From Geobacter sp. (GTDB lineage Bacteria > Desulfobacterota > Desulfuromonadia > Geobacterales > Pseudopelobacteraceae), in assembly GCA_009885845.1 (NCBI GenBank), contig VFJW01000038.1, positions 1 through 44,900 on the forward strand: DNA of 44,900 bases, read 5' to 3'. Positions 18,004 through 26,757 of this stretch are shown here, piece after piece. The notes under the pieces were generated by a model. That model was not told the DNA's origin and made no database searches. It was given only the letters and a program-made list of their open reading frames with translations. Positions within the stretch are counted from its first letter, which is position 1, and every line of letters starts with the position of its first letter. The position numbers and the translations under genes are program-made.

Positions 18004-19068
18004 ATGCATGCCTATCGTGAATATAAAAAGTGGCTGCTTCGATTGTGCCTGTCTGCGGCCGGCCTGATGCTCCTGCTGGGATTGTTCAATTATGCCATCG
18101 ATCCGTTCTGGTGCTTTTCCCATAGCAATTGGCTCACTTCGTACCAGAAACCCACTAATGAGCGGCAGCAGAAGACCAATTATCTGGCATATGTCAACAC
18201 ACAAAAGTATAACGCACTGCTTCTTGGTAACAGCCGCACCTGCATGATCAATCAAACTGATTTTTCAGGGATGCAGGTGTATAATTATTCACTTGCAGGA
18301 CTGGCGCCTTACGAATTACGCGCGTATATTGACTACTTTAAAAAGGTCGTCGGGAGTCCCGGCACCATATTTCTGGGGCTGCATTTCCAAAATTCCAACC
18401 AGCAGTCAAAAGCGGAAGCCGAACCGCCGGAGTATTATATAAAAAAAGCACTATCCCCCCTGTACCGTTTCAAAATTCTGTTTACCAAAGATACGCTTAC
18501 CTATTCCTGGGAGAATCTGCTGTTACAAAGAACCCTCCGGAAACAAAAAACCAGTGTCTATTATTATGATCATGACAATATTGCGACACTGTTCAAGGCT
18601 GATGAAGCACAGAGGCAGGATTCTATCAGGGTTGAAGTTGCGGATCTTCGAAAATCATACCGCAATAATTATACCTACAGAGAAGACCTGGCAAAGTTAC
18701 TGACAGATACCATGCAGGCAAACCCCGGGACCAAATTCATTCCGTTCACCACCCCGGTATCAAAGCCTTATTTCTGTGCTATGGTTCTGGAAGGGAAACT
18801 CCCTCAGTACGAACGGTGGCTGAGGGAAATGGTAGAGGTATTCGGCCAGATGTGGCATTTTGAGTACCTGAATTCAATTACCATGGATTATGACAAAAAC
18901 TTCAGCGACAGCCACCACTTTTATAGTTCAATCGGAACCATGATCGCTCACCGTATCACCGGAGTTGCAGATGCCGCTATCCCCTCCGATTTCGGCATGC
19001 TGCTCACCAAAAGTACTATCGATGAGCAATTGGCAAAAATAAGGGCCGACAGCGCTGTGTGTCGATAA
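18004..19068 (+). CDS. membrane-anchored SGNH-like protein (DltD/AlgJ-type role)
   Basis: A 354-residue protein with one N-terminal membrane segment (about residues 10-31) and a large predicted periplasmic domain. It has block-I-like LLLGNSRT with G75-N76-S77-R78, and near the C terminus D302-SH-H305 in FSDSHHFYSS, the DxxH expected for the Asp/His of an SGNH hydrolase-type triad. The usual GDSL nucleophile is represented by S77. This architecture is that of DltD, AlgJ/AlgX or PatB partners that take the acyl group from an MBOAT and place it on a glycan. Catalytic activity is inferred; other SGNH blocks are not obvious. A REP/BIME-like element follows the stop. Confidence 0.7.
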   Translation: MHAYREYKKWLLRLCLSAAGLMLLLGLFNYAIDPFWCFSHSNWLTSYQKPTNERQQKTNYLAYVNTQKYNALLLGNSRTCMINQTDFSGMQVYNYSLAGLAPYELRAYIDYFKKVVGSPGTIFLGLHFQNSNQQSKAEAEPPEYYIKKALSPLYRFKILFTKDTLTYSWENLLLQRTLRKQKTSVYYYDHDNIATLFKADEAQRQDSIRVEVADLRKSYRNNYTYREDLAKLLTDTMQANPGTKFIPFTTPVSKPYFCAMVLEGKLPQYERWLREMVEVFGQMWHFEYLNSITMDYDKNFSDSHHFYSSIGTMIAHRITGVADAAIPSDFGMLLTKSTIDEQLAKIRADSAVCR

Positions 19069-19075
19069 CATGTTT

Positions 19076-19167
19076 ATGTAGGGGCGACCTCGGCGGGTCG
19101 CCCTGTTGGAATAGGCAATGATGCTGGCTATTGCACTGAGGGCGAGCCAACGGCGTCGCCCCTACAT
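19076..19167. repeat. 92-base BIME-like element, two hairpins inside 13-base inverted ends
   Basis: The ends ATGTAGGGGCGAC (19076-19088) and GTCGCCCCTACAT (19155-19167) are perfect inverted repeats. The left arm itself folds (GGGCGACC 19082-19089 with GGTCGCCC 19096-19103), and the right arm folds with GGGCGA 19140-19145 and TCGCCC 19156-19161. This head-to-tail pair of GC-rich hairpins is the form of a bacterial interspersed mosaic element. No T-run follows, so Rho-independent termination is unlikely, though it may stabilise the upstream mRNA end. Confidence 0.7.
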
Positions 19168-19232
19168 GGTAAATCAGAACTTTTTACATCCATAAGCTGT
19201 AATTCTCCTGCAGTACTTGAAAGGTATTGAAC

Positions 19233-20000
19233 GTGTCAGAAAAAACTCCTCATATATCGGCATTCGTAATAACCAAAAACGAAGCCGCAAAACTTGGCGG
19301 TTGCCTGAGATCGCTTCATTGGGTTGACGAAATTGTCGTCGTTGATGATTACAGCACTGACGCCACCCCTGATATCTGCAAAGAATTCGGGGTATCGTTC
19401 CAGCAGCATACGTTCAGCAGTTTCAGGGACCAGAAGAGCCACGCCATGTCACTGACAACCAATGACTGGGTGTTGGAACTGGATGCTGACGAACGGGTCT
19501 CTGGCGAGATGAGAAGTGCCATTCAGGCGTTAACAGCAGACGAATTCAAAAAGCACGACTGTTTTGAATTTAAACGGAAAACCCGGTTCTGGGGCAAATG
19601 GATCGAACATTCATCGTTCTATCCGGATTACAAGGGACGGCTATACTGCCGGACAAGAGGCGCATGGAACAACGCCAATGTGCATGAACGGTTCATTCCT
19701 GACGGCTCGACCAGGAAGCTGCCCGGTGACATCCTGCATGAGCAGGATCTTGACCTGAATACCTATCTGCAGCGTGTTGCACGGTATGCATATATGTCGG
19801 CTGCCGACTATTATGCCGATGGCAGGCGGGCAGAGTGGCATCATCTGTACCTTCGCCCGATGATTACATTCAGTAAACGATTTTTTCTCAGACTCGGTTT
19901 TCTTGACGGAGTACAAGGCCTTGTGATTTCAATCATGGGCATGATCGGTACTTTTTTGAAATATCAGCGCTTGTACGAAATTCAAAACGGGAAAAAATAG
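19233..20000 (+). CDS. WaaE/KdtX-like GT2 glycosyltransferase
   Basis: A 255-residue GT2 enzyme. I start it at GTG 19233, eight bases after AAAGG; TTG at 19227 is too close to that site. ISAFVITKNEAAKLGGCLRSL and EIVVVDDYSTDAT form the UDP-binding half, and D84-A-D86 in LELDADERVS is the metal-binding motif. WNNANVHERF and LHEQDLDLNTYLQR are characteristic of the WaaE/KdtX/LgtF group, which adds glucose to the LPS inner-core heptose. A hydrophobic C-terminal stretch probably anchors it to the inner membrane. It may modify LPS core or the locus glycan. Confidence 0.8.
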   Translation: MSEKTPHISAFVITKNEAAKLGGCLRSLHWVDEIVVVDDYSTDATPDICKEFGVSFQQHTFSSFRDQKSHAMSLTTNDWVLELDADERVSGEMRSAIQALTADEFKKHDCFEFKRKTRFWGKWIEHSSFYPDYKGRLYCRTRGAWNNANVHERFIPDGSTRKLPGDILHEQDLDLNTYLQRVARYAYMSAADYYADGRRAEWHHLYLRPMITFSKRFFLRLGFLDGVQGLVISIMGMIGTFLKYQRLYEIQNGKK

Positions 20001-20016
20001 TATTCAGGTTTGACGA

Positions 20017-20904
20017 ATGGTAATTATCGGGAAAAGAGCCGGGCAGTTGGGGAATCGTCTTTTTGTGTTTGCCCATGTTATCGGAAACGCCATAGAGTAC
20101 GGATATGAGGTTCAAAACCCCAGTTTTTACGGGTATACTCAGTACTTTACCGGCACCCGGGAGGACTTCTTCTGCAGGTACCCGGCACGGATATCCCGCT
20201 TACAGTCCCCCTCGCTGCAGGTTTATTTCTATCGACTCATCACTACCTGTGTGCTGCCACTGGCAAAGTTTCCCCGTGTATGCAGGCTTCTGAATATTAC
20301 GTTTCTGGATATTCCCCGGAGTACGCATGCGGATGACAGTTATGACATGACTAATCCGGATTATATCCGGAAGGCAACTTCTGAAAAACGGCTCATCATA
20401 AAAGACCCGTGGTCATGCAGAGATTTTGCCAACATAAAAAAACATGCTGCTCAGGTTCGCACCTTTTTTACACCGGTTGAAAAACATCGTCAGGCTGTTG
20501 AGAACCTTGTTTCCCGGGCACGTAACGGCTGTGATCTGTTAGTCGGTGTGCATATACGCCAGGGAGACTACAAACGATGGCAGGGAGGTGCATACTTTTT
20601 CACTACTTCAGAGTATGCTGCAATTATGGCTCGTTTTGCGGCAGCAATGCCGGAAAAACAGGTTCGTTTTCTCGTCTGCTCCAATGAAAAACAGGATGAA
20701 GAACTTTTTAAGGGTTTGAATTATGTTATGGGCACCGACCATCCAGTTGAAGATATGTACGCATTTGCCGCATGTGATTTTCTGATCGGTCCGCCAAGCA
20801 CCTACACAGCATGGGCTTCCTTCTATGGTTCGGTGCCTCTTTATTTCCTCAAAACCGCTGCTGATATCATCAAAGCTGATGAATTCCATATCTCAAGCGG
20901 CTGA
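20017..20904 (+). CDS. GT11-like (alpha-1,2-fucosyltransferase-type) glycosyltransferase
   Basis: A 295-residue protein. The N terminus GKRAGQLGNRLFVFAHVIG parallels the GGLGNQMFQYA start of GT11, and HIRQGDY (H179-Y185) is the HxRxGDY GDP-binding motif shared by alpha-1,2- and alpha-1,6-fucosyltransferases. DHPVEDMYAFAACDFLIGPPSTYTAWASF matches the C-terminal GT11 block. Such enzymes use GDP-fucose or a related GDP-6-deoxyhexose, which fits the gmd genes upstream. No GDP-fucose synthase (WcaG) is visible in the window, so the donor may be a different GDP-sugar. The ribosome binding site is weak. Confidence 0.75.
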   Translation: MVIIGKRAGQLGNRLFVFAHVIGNAIEYGYEVQNPSFYGYTQYFTGTREDFFCRYPARISRLQSPSLQVYFYRLITTCVLPLAKFPRVCRLLNITFLDIPRSTHADDSYDMTNPDYIRKATSEKRLIIKDPWSCRDFANIKKHAAQVRTFFTPVEKHRQAVENLVSRARNGCDLLVGVHIRQGDYKRWQGGAYFFTTSEYAAIMARFAAAMPEKQVRFLVCSNEKQDEELFKGLNYVMGTDHPVEDMYAFAACDFLIGPPSTYTAWASFYGSVPLYFLKTAADIIKADEFHISSG

Positions 20905-20924
20905 TAGTACACGGTAATGGTTGT

Positions 20925-21923
20925 ATGAACTCATCAGGAATAGTTGTATTCATAAAACGGCTGCTTTCATTTGTATCTGACTATAGAACTACCCGTTTTT
21001 ATTCAATATTAATTAATCAAGAGAACTCCGTAGCAGGGTTTTTTAAACGCCGTAAGTTTGAAATGCGGCTGTTTTTGTTCTATGATTACCACCTGCAGCT
21101 CTTGGAACTGTTCCGTGATAGGAAACTTCACGATGTTCTCTCAGCAAATGCCAGAATTCTCGATAAAATGTGCCGGAAATATATGATCCATGGCTCCTCT
21201 GGTGACGAACGATTCCACATCCTCCGTTCAACGTATCTTTTCGTGCGTGACAACTTCAGCAGCGATCTGATCCGGGCCATTTTCCTCAATCGCGGCTTCC
21301 CGCTCTGCCGTATCACCCTTCCGATACAGCAGCAGGTGATTGTTGCGCAACTGACAAGCTCACCCAGATTTGAAAAAGAGGGGGAATTGACCCTCGGGCT
21401 GTATCAGGATGATGGACGAAGACTCTATTCTGTGACATTCAGTATTCGTAATCAGGGAGATCTTCCTGAGGTTATAATCGGCTGCATACTCGGACCGGAC
21501 AAGGTTTTGGGTGCCGAAGATGCAGACGTACAACTCGTGAGGGATTTGACGAAGGAAATGCATGGTGAACGCCCCAAAAGCCTGGTACTGTTTCTATTAC
21601 AGGTGTTCTGCAGACATTTTGAAATTACCCGCCTTTGTGCGGTAACACTTGATTCACATATATACGGCGGTGATCCATCAAGACGTTCCCGGATAAGTTC
21701 CGACTATGATGAGTTCTGGGAGGAGCTCAGGGGAGAGAGGACAGGGGACGGGTTTTTTTCTCTGCCCCTTCAGCAACATCGCCGCACGCGTGAAGAAATC
21801 CCCTCTAAAAAACGTGCCGCTTATGCACGACGTTACGCATTACTTGATGACCTTGAAGAACAGATGAACTATGCTCTTCGAGTAACCGCCGAATCGGGCG
21901 GCATTCCACCCCAAAGGCGGTGA
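20925..21923 (+). CDS. VirK/YbjX family protein (DUF535)
   Basis: A 332-residue soluble protein. The VirK/YbjX hallmarks are in the C-terminal half: [12 protein letters not shown], then [37 protein letters not shown]. The N-terminal part contains [10 protein letters not shown] and [20 protein letters not shown], also family-typical. VirK/YbjX homologues are linked to virulence and to resistance to antimicrobial peptides in enteric bacteria, but their biochemistry is unknown. The gene ends one base before the epimerase gene, so it is part of the glycan operon; a role in envelope modification is the simplest inference. Confidence 0.85.
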   Translation: MNSSGIVVFIKRLLSFVSDYRTTRFYSILINQENSVAGFFKRRKFEMRLFLFYDYHLQLLELFRDRKLHDVLSANARILDKMCRKYMIHGSSGDERFHILRSTYLFVRDNFSSDLIRAIFLNRGFPLCRITLPIQQQVIVAQLTSSPRFEKEGELTLGLYQDDGRRLYSVTFSIRNQGDLPEVIIGCILGPDKVLGAEDADVQLVRDLTKEMHGERPKSLVLFLLQVFCRHFEITRLCAVTLDSHIYGGDPSRRSRISSDYDEFWEELRGERTGDGFFSLPLQQHRRTREEIPSKKRAAYARRYALLDDLEEQMNYALRVTAESGGIPPQRR

Positions 21924-21924
21924 T

Positions 21925-22935
21925 ATGGCGAAGATCCTTGTAACCGGAGCCGCTGGATTTATCGGCTTCCATCTCTGTAAACGTCTCCTCGCCGGAGGAG
22001 ACGACGTCACCGGTCTGGACAATCTCAATGATTATTATGAGGTGCGCCTCAAACGTGATCGCCTGAGCCAATTACGTGAAAAGTCAAACTTCCGGTTTAT
22101 CGAATGCTCTCTGGAGGAGAGGGAACCTGTTGAAGCACTTTTCAGCTCCGGGCAATTCGACAAAGTGATTCATCTGGCTGCTCAGGCCGGCGTACGCCAC
22201 TCTCTGCAGAATCCGCATGCCTACATAAGCAGTAATATTGTCGGTTTTATGAACATTCTGGAGGGATGCCGCCACAATAACGTCAAGCATCTGGTGTACG
22301 CATCTTCCAGCTCTGTGTACGGCTCAAACACGCAGATGCCTTTTTCCGTCCACCACAACGTTGACCACCCGATTTCACTCTATGCTGCGACAAAGAAGTC
22401 AAATGAGCTGATGGCTCACACCTATTCGAGCCTCTACGGACTACCGGTAACCGGACTGCGGTTTTTTACCGTCTATGGTCCGTGGGGCCGGCCTGACATG
22501 GCCTATTTTTCCTTTACCGGGGCGATCCTCGCAGGAACACCGATCGACGTTTTCAATAATGGCCTGATGCGCCGTGATTTTACCTACATAGACGATATCA
22601 TCGAAGGCATCGTGCGGGTCTCTGACGCCCCCCCGGCCGCCAACCCGCAATGGGACAGGACATGTCCCGACCCCGGCACCAGTTACGCACCCTATCGAAT
22701 CTACAATATCGGCAATAACAAACCGGTGGAACTGATGTATTTCATCGAAACACTGGAACAGTGCCTCGGCAAGAAGGCGGTCATAAATCTGCTTCCGATC
22801 CAGCCGGGCGATGTTCCTGAGACCTGTGCCGATGTTGATGATCTGATGCGGGATGTGGGCTTCAAACCATCAACGTCAATCGAAGATGGCATTGCCCGTT
22901 TTGTAGAATGGTATCGTAGCTATTACAGACAATAA
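21925..22935 (+). CDS. UDP-glucuronate 4-epimerase
   Basis: A 336-residue extended [18 protein letters not shown] is the NAD-binding motif, [11 protein letters not shown] and the following YAATKKSNE give Ser/Tyr/Lys of the active site, and [14 protein letters not shown] is the signature of UDP-GlcA 4-epimerases (Cap1J/WbnF/LspL type). It interconverts UDP-glucuronate and UDP-galacturonate in the cytosol. Its substrate would be supplied by the UDP-glucose dehydrogenase at about 39.5 kb. AAAGGCGG precedes the ATG. This is the last clear glycan gene of the first region. Confidence 0.92.
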   Translation: MAKILVTGAAGFIGFHLCKRLLAGGDDVTGLDNLNDYYEVRLKRDRLSQLREKSNFRFIECSLEEREPVEALFSSGQFDKVIHLAAQAGVRHSLQNPHAYISSNIVGFMNILEGCRHNNVKHLVYASSSSVYGSNTQMPFSVHHNVDHPISLYAATKKSNELMAHTYSSLYGLPVTGLRFFTVYGPWGRPDMAYFSFTGAILAGTPIDVFNNGLMRRDFTYIDDIIEGIVRVSDAPPAANPQWDRTCPDPGTSYAPYRIYNIGNNKPVELMYFIETLEQCLGKKAVINLLPIQPGDVPETCADVDDLMRDVGFKPSTSIEDGIARFVEWYRSYYRQ

Positions 22936-23041
22936 GCTATGTCTCCGACCATGCGCATTCTGAACCCGTATAATGAAATTCAGGCAGAAAGTCTGCCCGC
23001 GTTAGGGACATTACAATGCTGAGCGTTACTGGCCTGTCTCC

Positions 23042-23908
23042 ATGAAAACATATCTCTTCGTGAATCCCTCTTCCGGGAGCCATACAGAGCAGCGTCTGCA
23101 GTTTGTTTTGGAGAGGCTGCGATCACGATCAGTAATTCCGGAAATTTTTCAGGTACGGACTCCGATTGAAATCTCCGGGTATTGTGACGTAATCAATAAA
23201 GAGGGTGAACCACATCTGGTTATTGTTGCCGGAGGCGACGGGACGTTCAATGCCGTTGTTAATGGATTGGACACGGGAACGGCCACTCTGGCGGTACTGC
23301 CTTTCGGCACTTCCAACGTGTTGGCTGCAGAACTCGGGATTACTTCAATTGGTGATGCAGTTGAGCGGATAATCGCCGGAAAGACTCTGTCGCTATCAGT
23401 TGGCGTACTTGAGTTGGAGGAGCGATCACTCCGGTTTGTACTTATGGCGGGAATTGGCCTCGACGGGGCTGTCGTCAGAGATGTGTGGCCTTTAGGGAAA
23501 AAATTTCTGCGGCAGGGTGCCTACGCTCTCTCAGCCCTGAAGCGCGCAGTGGTATGGGATTCCAGAGTGTTTGAAGTCCGTACTCCCGAAGGTGATATCA
23601 CCTGTCACACCGCCATTATTTGCAATTCCTCCCGCTATGGGGGAAATTTTATCCTGTCACCCGGGAGTAATCCCTTTACGCAGGGACTTTCTGCCGTTTG
23701 TATTACGGGCAATACCCGCAGTACGTACCTGAGCAGTGTGCAGGATCTGCTTCGCGGCAAAACAGAATCAAGCAGAAATCTAACCCGTATTCACTCTTCG
23801 AACTTCGAGATCCGGGGGGAACACCCCATTCAGATTGATGGTGATTTTGTTGGCTATGGGCCGGCACGCATATCTGTGTGCGTTGATTTTGCGAAGATTA
23901 TTGTTTAG
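23042..23908 (+). CDS. diacylglycerol/lipid kinase family protein (YegS/BmrU-like)
   Basis: A 288-residue DAGK-catalytic-domain protein. It begins YLFVNPSSGSH, has the nucleotide-binding VAGGDGTFNAVVNGL and LPFGTSNVLAAELGI, and ends with PIQIDGDFVGYGPARISV, the usual C-terminal sandwich with a G-D-G-like turn. Family members phosphorylate diacylglycerol, sphingoid or related lipids using ATP at the inner membrane. No ribosome binding site is obvious at the ATG. A perfect small hairpin (22983-22997) lies in the gap upstream. The lipid substrate is unknown. Confidence 0.87.
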   Translation: MKTYLFVNPSSGSHTEQRLQFVLERLRSRSVIPEIFQVRTPIEISGYCDVINKEGEPHLVIVAGGDGTFNAVVNGLDTGTATLAVLPFGTSNVLAAELGITSIGDAVERIIAGKTLSLSVGVLELEERSLRFVLMAGIGLDGAVVRDVWPLGKKFLRQGAYALSALKRAVVWDSRVFEVRTPEGDITCHTAIICNSSRYGGNFILSPGSNPFTQGLSAVCITGNTRSTYLSSVQDLLRGKTESSRNLTRIHSSNFEIRGEHPIQIDGDFVGYGPARISVCVDFAKIIV

Positions 23909-23960
23909 ATAATGCTTCTTTCCGGTAAAAACTTTTCAGATAACAGGATATACTCACACC

Positions 23961-24752
23961 ATGGCACTTCATCGTTTTTCCCGTACCGAGCTTCTGATCG
24001 GAACCGCAGGACTAGCAACTCTGGCCGATAAACACGTTATGATCTGCGGTATCGGAGGAGTCGGCAGTTATGCCGCAGAGGGTCTGGGGCGGGCCGGGGT
24101 CGGAAAAATCACGCTGGTTGATTTTGACGACATCTGCCTTACCAATATAAATCGGCAGATTCATGCACTGTCAAGCACGGTAGGACAGCAAAAAGTGGAC
24201 GCAATGGCGGCGCGATTACGCGACATCAACCCGGCGGCCGAGATCGTGGCGGTCAAGGCGTTTTTCTCGCCGGAGAATGCCGACCGGCTTCTTGTTCCCC
24301 GTCCCGACTACGTGCTGGATGCAATTGATCATTTCACCGCCAAGGCCTCCTTGATAACAACCTGCCGCCAGCAGGGCATTCCCGTCATCGCCAGCATGGG
24401 GGCGGCAAACAAACTGGATCCCGCAAAGATTGAAGTATCCGACATCTCGGCCACAAAAAACTGCCGGATGGCACGCAGCATGCGAAAAATACTGAAAAAA
24501 TCCGGCATCACCTCCGGTGTGCAGGTCGTCTACTCAACCGAACTGCATCGTGAGCTTGATCCTGCTTCTTCAACGGCCTGCGGCACCGACTGCATCTGTC
24601 CCAACCGGTCTGAGCAGACCTTCCGCTGTGAGCATCGCCGGGTGATCCTCGGCAGTATTTCTTTTATCCCTTCTATCTTCGGCCTGACTATGGCCGGTGT
24701 TGTCATAAATGAGCTTTTGAGCCTGAATGGCTGTCCGGCAAAAAAAGATTGA
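23961..24752 (+). CDS. tcdA: tRNA threonylcarbamoyladenosine dehydratase
   Basis: A 263-residue E1-like enzyme. GIGGVGSYAAEGLGRAG is the nucleotide-binding loop, VDFDDICLTNINRQIHAL follows as in the ThiF/HesA fold, and DAIDHFTAKASLI and STACGTDCICPNR fit the TcdA (YgdL/CsdL) subgroup. TcdA uses ATP to cyclise t6A at position 37 of ANN-decoding tRNAs to ct6A. Length matches E. coli TcdA (about 268). It is separated from the kinase-like gene by about 50 bases and probably has its own weak signals. Confidence 0.88.
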   Translation: MALHRFSRTELLIGTAGLATLADKHVMICGIGGVGSYAAEGLGRAGVGKITLVDFDDICLTNINRQIHALSSTVGQQKVDAMAARLRDINPAAEIVAVKAFFSPENADRLLVPRPDYVLDAIDHFTAKASLITTCRQQGIPVIASMGAANKLDPAKIEVSDISATKNCRMARSMRKILKKSGITSGVQVVYSTELHRELDPASSTACGTDCICPNRSEQTFRCEHRRVILGSISFIPSIFGLTMAGVVINELLSLNGCPAKKD

Positions 24753-25040
24753 GGATATACCGGTAAATCATGCTGTTTTTTATTGACAAGCCCTGAAAAT
24801 AAAGGGTAACGTCACATCCACCTCAGATTGAACATCCTGGCATCCGAATAGATCCCTAGACTTTTTCGCAGATACATGAACGTGAACCTCTGAAAAACCA
24901 TATTCTGCTGTTTGAATCAATAACTCCCGCGTCTTATACAGAAACCAATAAATGCAGCTATTTCACAATTTCCCCGGAAAGACTCAAGTCCATTAATGAT
25001 ATATCCCCACACCATGAAGTAACATTTCGCAGGAGAACAG

Positions 25041-26288
25041 ATGAATTTACAAGAGCTTAAAGGCAAAAAGATCAACGATCTCAATACTATTGCACGGGAC
25101 CTCAACATTGAGGGAGCGTCGAGTCTCCGCAAGCAGGATTTGATTTTTGCAATTCTGAACGCCCAGACTGAGCAGAATGGTTCAATCTTTGGCGAAGGTG
25201 TTCTGGAAACGCTTCAGGACGGTTTCGGCTTTCTGCGTGCTACTGACTACAACTATCTTCCCGGTCCGGATGACATCTATGTTTCTCCGAGCCAGATCAG
25301 GCGCTTCAACCTGCGCACCGGCGATACCGTTTCCGGCCAGATCAGACCACCCAAAGAGGGCGAACGTTATTTCGCTCTGCTCAAGGTAGAGTCGGTCAAC
25401 CACGAATCTCCGGAAGTTGCCCGCGACAAAATTCTTTTCGACAACCTGACACCGCTGTACCCGCAGGAAAAGCTCACCCTTGAGACCACATCGGAAAACA
25501 TGCCGATGCGCGTCATCGAACTGGTAGCTCCCATTGGAAAAGGACAGCGCGGACTGATTGTGGCTCCCCCCCGTACCGGCAAGACCGTACTAATCCAGAA
25601 CATCGCCAACTCGATAGCCGCCAATCATCCGGAAGTATATTTGATTGTTCTTTTGATCGACGAGCGACCGGAAGAGGTCACCGACATGCAGAGGTCTGTT
25701 AACGGTGAAGTCGTATCGTCCACGTTTGACGAACCGGCCACCCGCCACGTTCAGGTTGCTGAAATGGTTATTGAAAAAGCCAAGCGTCTCGTTGAACATA
25801 AAAAAGATGTTGTCATCCTGCTTGACTCGATCACCCGTCTGGCCCGGGCCTACAATACGGTATTACCTCCATCCGGCAAGATCCTGACCGGCGGCGTGGA
25901 TGCCAACGCCCTGCAGAAACCCAAGCGCTTCTTCGGTGCTGCCCGTAATATTGAAGAGGGTGGTTCACTGACAATCATCGCCACCGCACTGGTCGATACC
26001 GGCAGCAAAATGGATGACGTCATCTTTGAGGAATTCAAAGGGACCGGTAACATGGAACTGCATCTTGACCGCAAACTGGTCGAGAAACGGACCTTCCCGG
26101 CCATTGACATCAACAAATCAGGAACCCGCAAGGAAGAGCTGCTGATTGAAAAGTCCTCACTGAACCGTATCTGGATTCTCCGCAAGGTTATCCATCCGAT
26201 GAATGTTGTCGACAGCATTGAGTTTCTGCTGGACAAACTTTCAGAAGCCAAGACGAATCAGGCTTTTTTGGATTCAATGTCGAAATAA
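25041..26288 (+). CDS. rho: transcription termination factor Rho
   Basis: A 415-residue hexameric RNA helicase that ends transcription at Rho-dependent sites. The N-terminal helical domain ([22 protein letters not shown]) precedes the cold-shock-like RNA-binding domain ([26 protein letters not shown]). The ATPase core has PPRTGKT with K181, [13 protein letters not shown] and the Q/R loops ([30 protein letters not shown]). Length is standard. AGGAGA precedes the ATG. The 288-base gap upstream has no gene; long leaders are common for rho because Rho regulates itself, but I see no clear attenuator. Confidence 0.97.
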   Translation: MNLQELKGKKINDLNTIARDLNIEGASSLRKQDLIFAILNAQTEQNGSIFGEGVLETLQDGFGFLRATDYNYLPGPDDIYVSPSQIRRFNLRTGDTVSGQIRPPKEGERYFALLKVESVNHESPEVARDKILFDNLTPLYPQEKLTLETTSENMPMRVIELVAPIGKGQRGLIVAPPRTGKTVLIQNIANSIAANHPEVYLIVLLIDERPEEVTDMQRSVNGEVVSSTFDEPATRHVQVAEMVIEKAKRLVEHKKDVVILLDSITRLARAYNTVLPPSGKILTGGVDANALQKPKRFFGAARNIEEGGSLTIIATALVDTGSKMDDVIFEEFKGTGNMELHLDRKLVEKRTFPAIDINKSGTRKEELLIEKSSLNRIWILRKVIHPMNVVDSIEFLLDKLSEAKTNQAFLDSMSK

Positions 26289-26292
26289 ATTG

Positions 26293-26321
26293 TTGCAAAA
26301 AATTTTGAAAATATATATTAT
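26293..26321 (+). promoter_or_regulatory. candidate sigma-70 promoter for rpmE
   Basis: TTGCAA (26293-26298) and TATTAT (26316-26321; 5 of 6 consensus matches) are separated by 17 bases in a very A+T-rich stretch just after rho. The rpmE start lies about 60 bases downstream. Confidence 0.55.
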
Positions 26322-26381
26322 GGTTCTTTACTGTTCACAATAGATTGCGTTACGCTGTCGAGTTACTGAAGGAGGAAAGAG

Positions 26382-26582
26382 ATGAAAGAAGGTATCCACC
26401 CCGATTATTCCGAGATTACCGTTAAGTGCCTGTGCGGTAATACATTCCAGACCCGCTCCACAAAAAAAGAGATCAGTACTGAAATCTGTGCTGCCTGCCA
26501 CCCGTTCTACACCGGCAAGCAGAAGTTAATTGACACAGCCGGTCGTGTTGATCGCTACAAAAAGCGTTACGGTCAGGTTTGA
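26382..26582 (+). CDS. rpmE: 50S ribosomal protein L31 (zinc-binding form)
   Basis: A 66-residue protein starting MKEGIHPDY, with C16-x-C18 and C36-x-x-C39 (CAACHPF), the cysteine set of the zinc-containing L31 type. KRYG at the end is usual. AAGGAGG precedes the ATG. Its place right after rho is common in this bacterial group. A Rho-independent terminator follows, so it is probably a monocistronic transcript from its own promoter. Confidence 0.97.
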   Translation: MKEGIHPDYSEITVKCLCGNTFQTRSTKKEISTEICAACHPFYTGKQKLIDTAGRVDRYKKRYGQV

Positions 26583-26605
26583 CCGCTTGTTTCGCAACCA
26601 CATGA

Positions 26606-26640
26606 GAGGGGCTTTGTCGCAAGGCAAATCCCCTTTTTTT
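26606..26640 (+). terminator. Rho-independent terminator after rpmE
   Basis: GGGG (26608-26611) pairs with CCCC (26630-26633), with an additional internal TTG/CAA pairing, and is directly followed by seven T (26634-26640). Confidence 0.75.
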
Positions 26641-26757
26641 ACTTCTGGTACCCTTGTTACGAACAGTTCAGTTGCGGGGGCTACTACTACACATCAGAGC
26701 ATGCCGGTTTTTTTCATGACCACTGCTAAACCCTGTGCATAGCTCGAACAGGACACC

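Noticed and set aside
22945-22974. Perfect TATAAT (22969-22974) before the lipid kinase gene as a promoter
   Set aside because: The matching -35 position reads CCGACC, only three of six. It may still be an extended or activated promoter, but the evidence is too thin.
22983-22997. Hairpin GGCAGA-AAG-TCTGCC as a terminator after the epimerase gene
   Set aside because: Perfect 6-base arms but no T-run; termination cannot be supported.
24783-24810. TTGACA in the gap before rho as a promoter
   Set aside because: The -35 is perfect, but at 16-18 bases downstream there is only GGTAAC-like sequence, a poor -10. Not listed as a feature.
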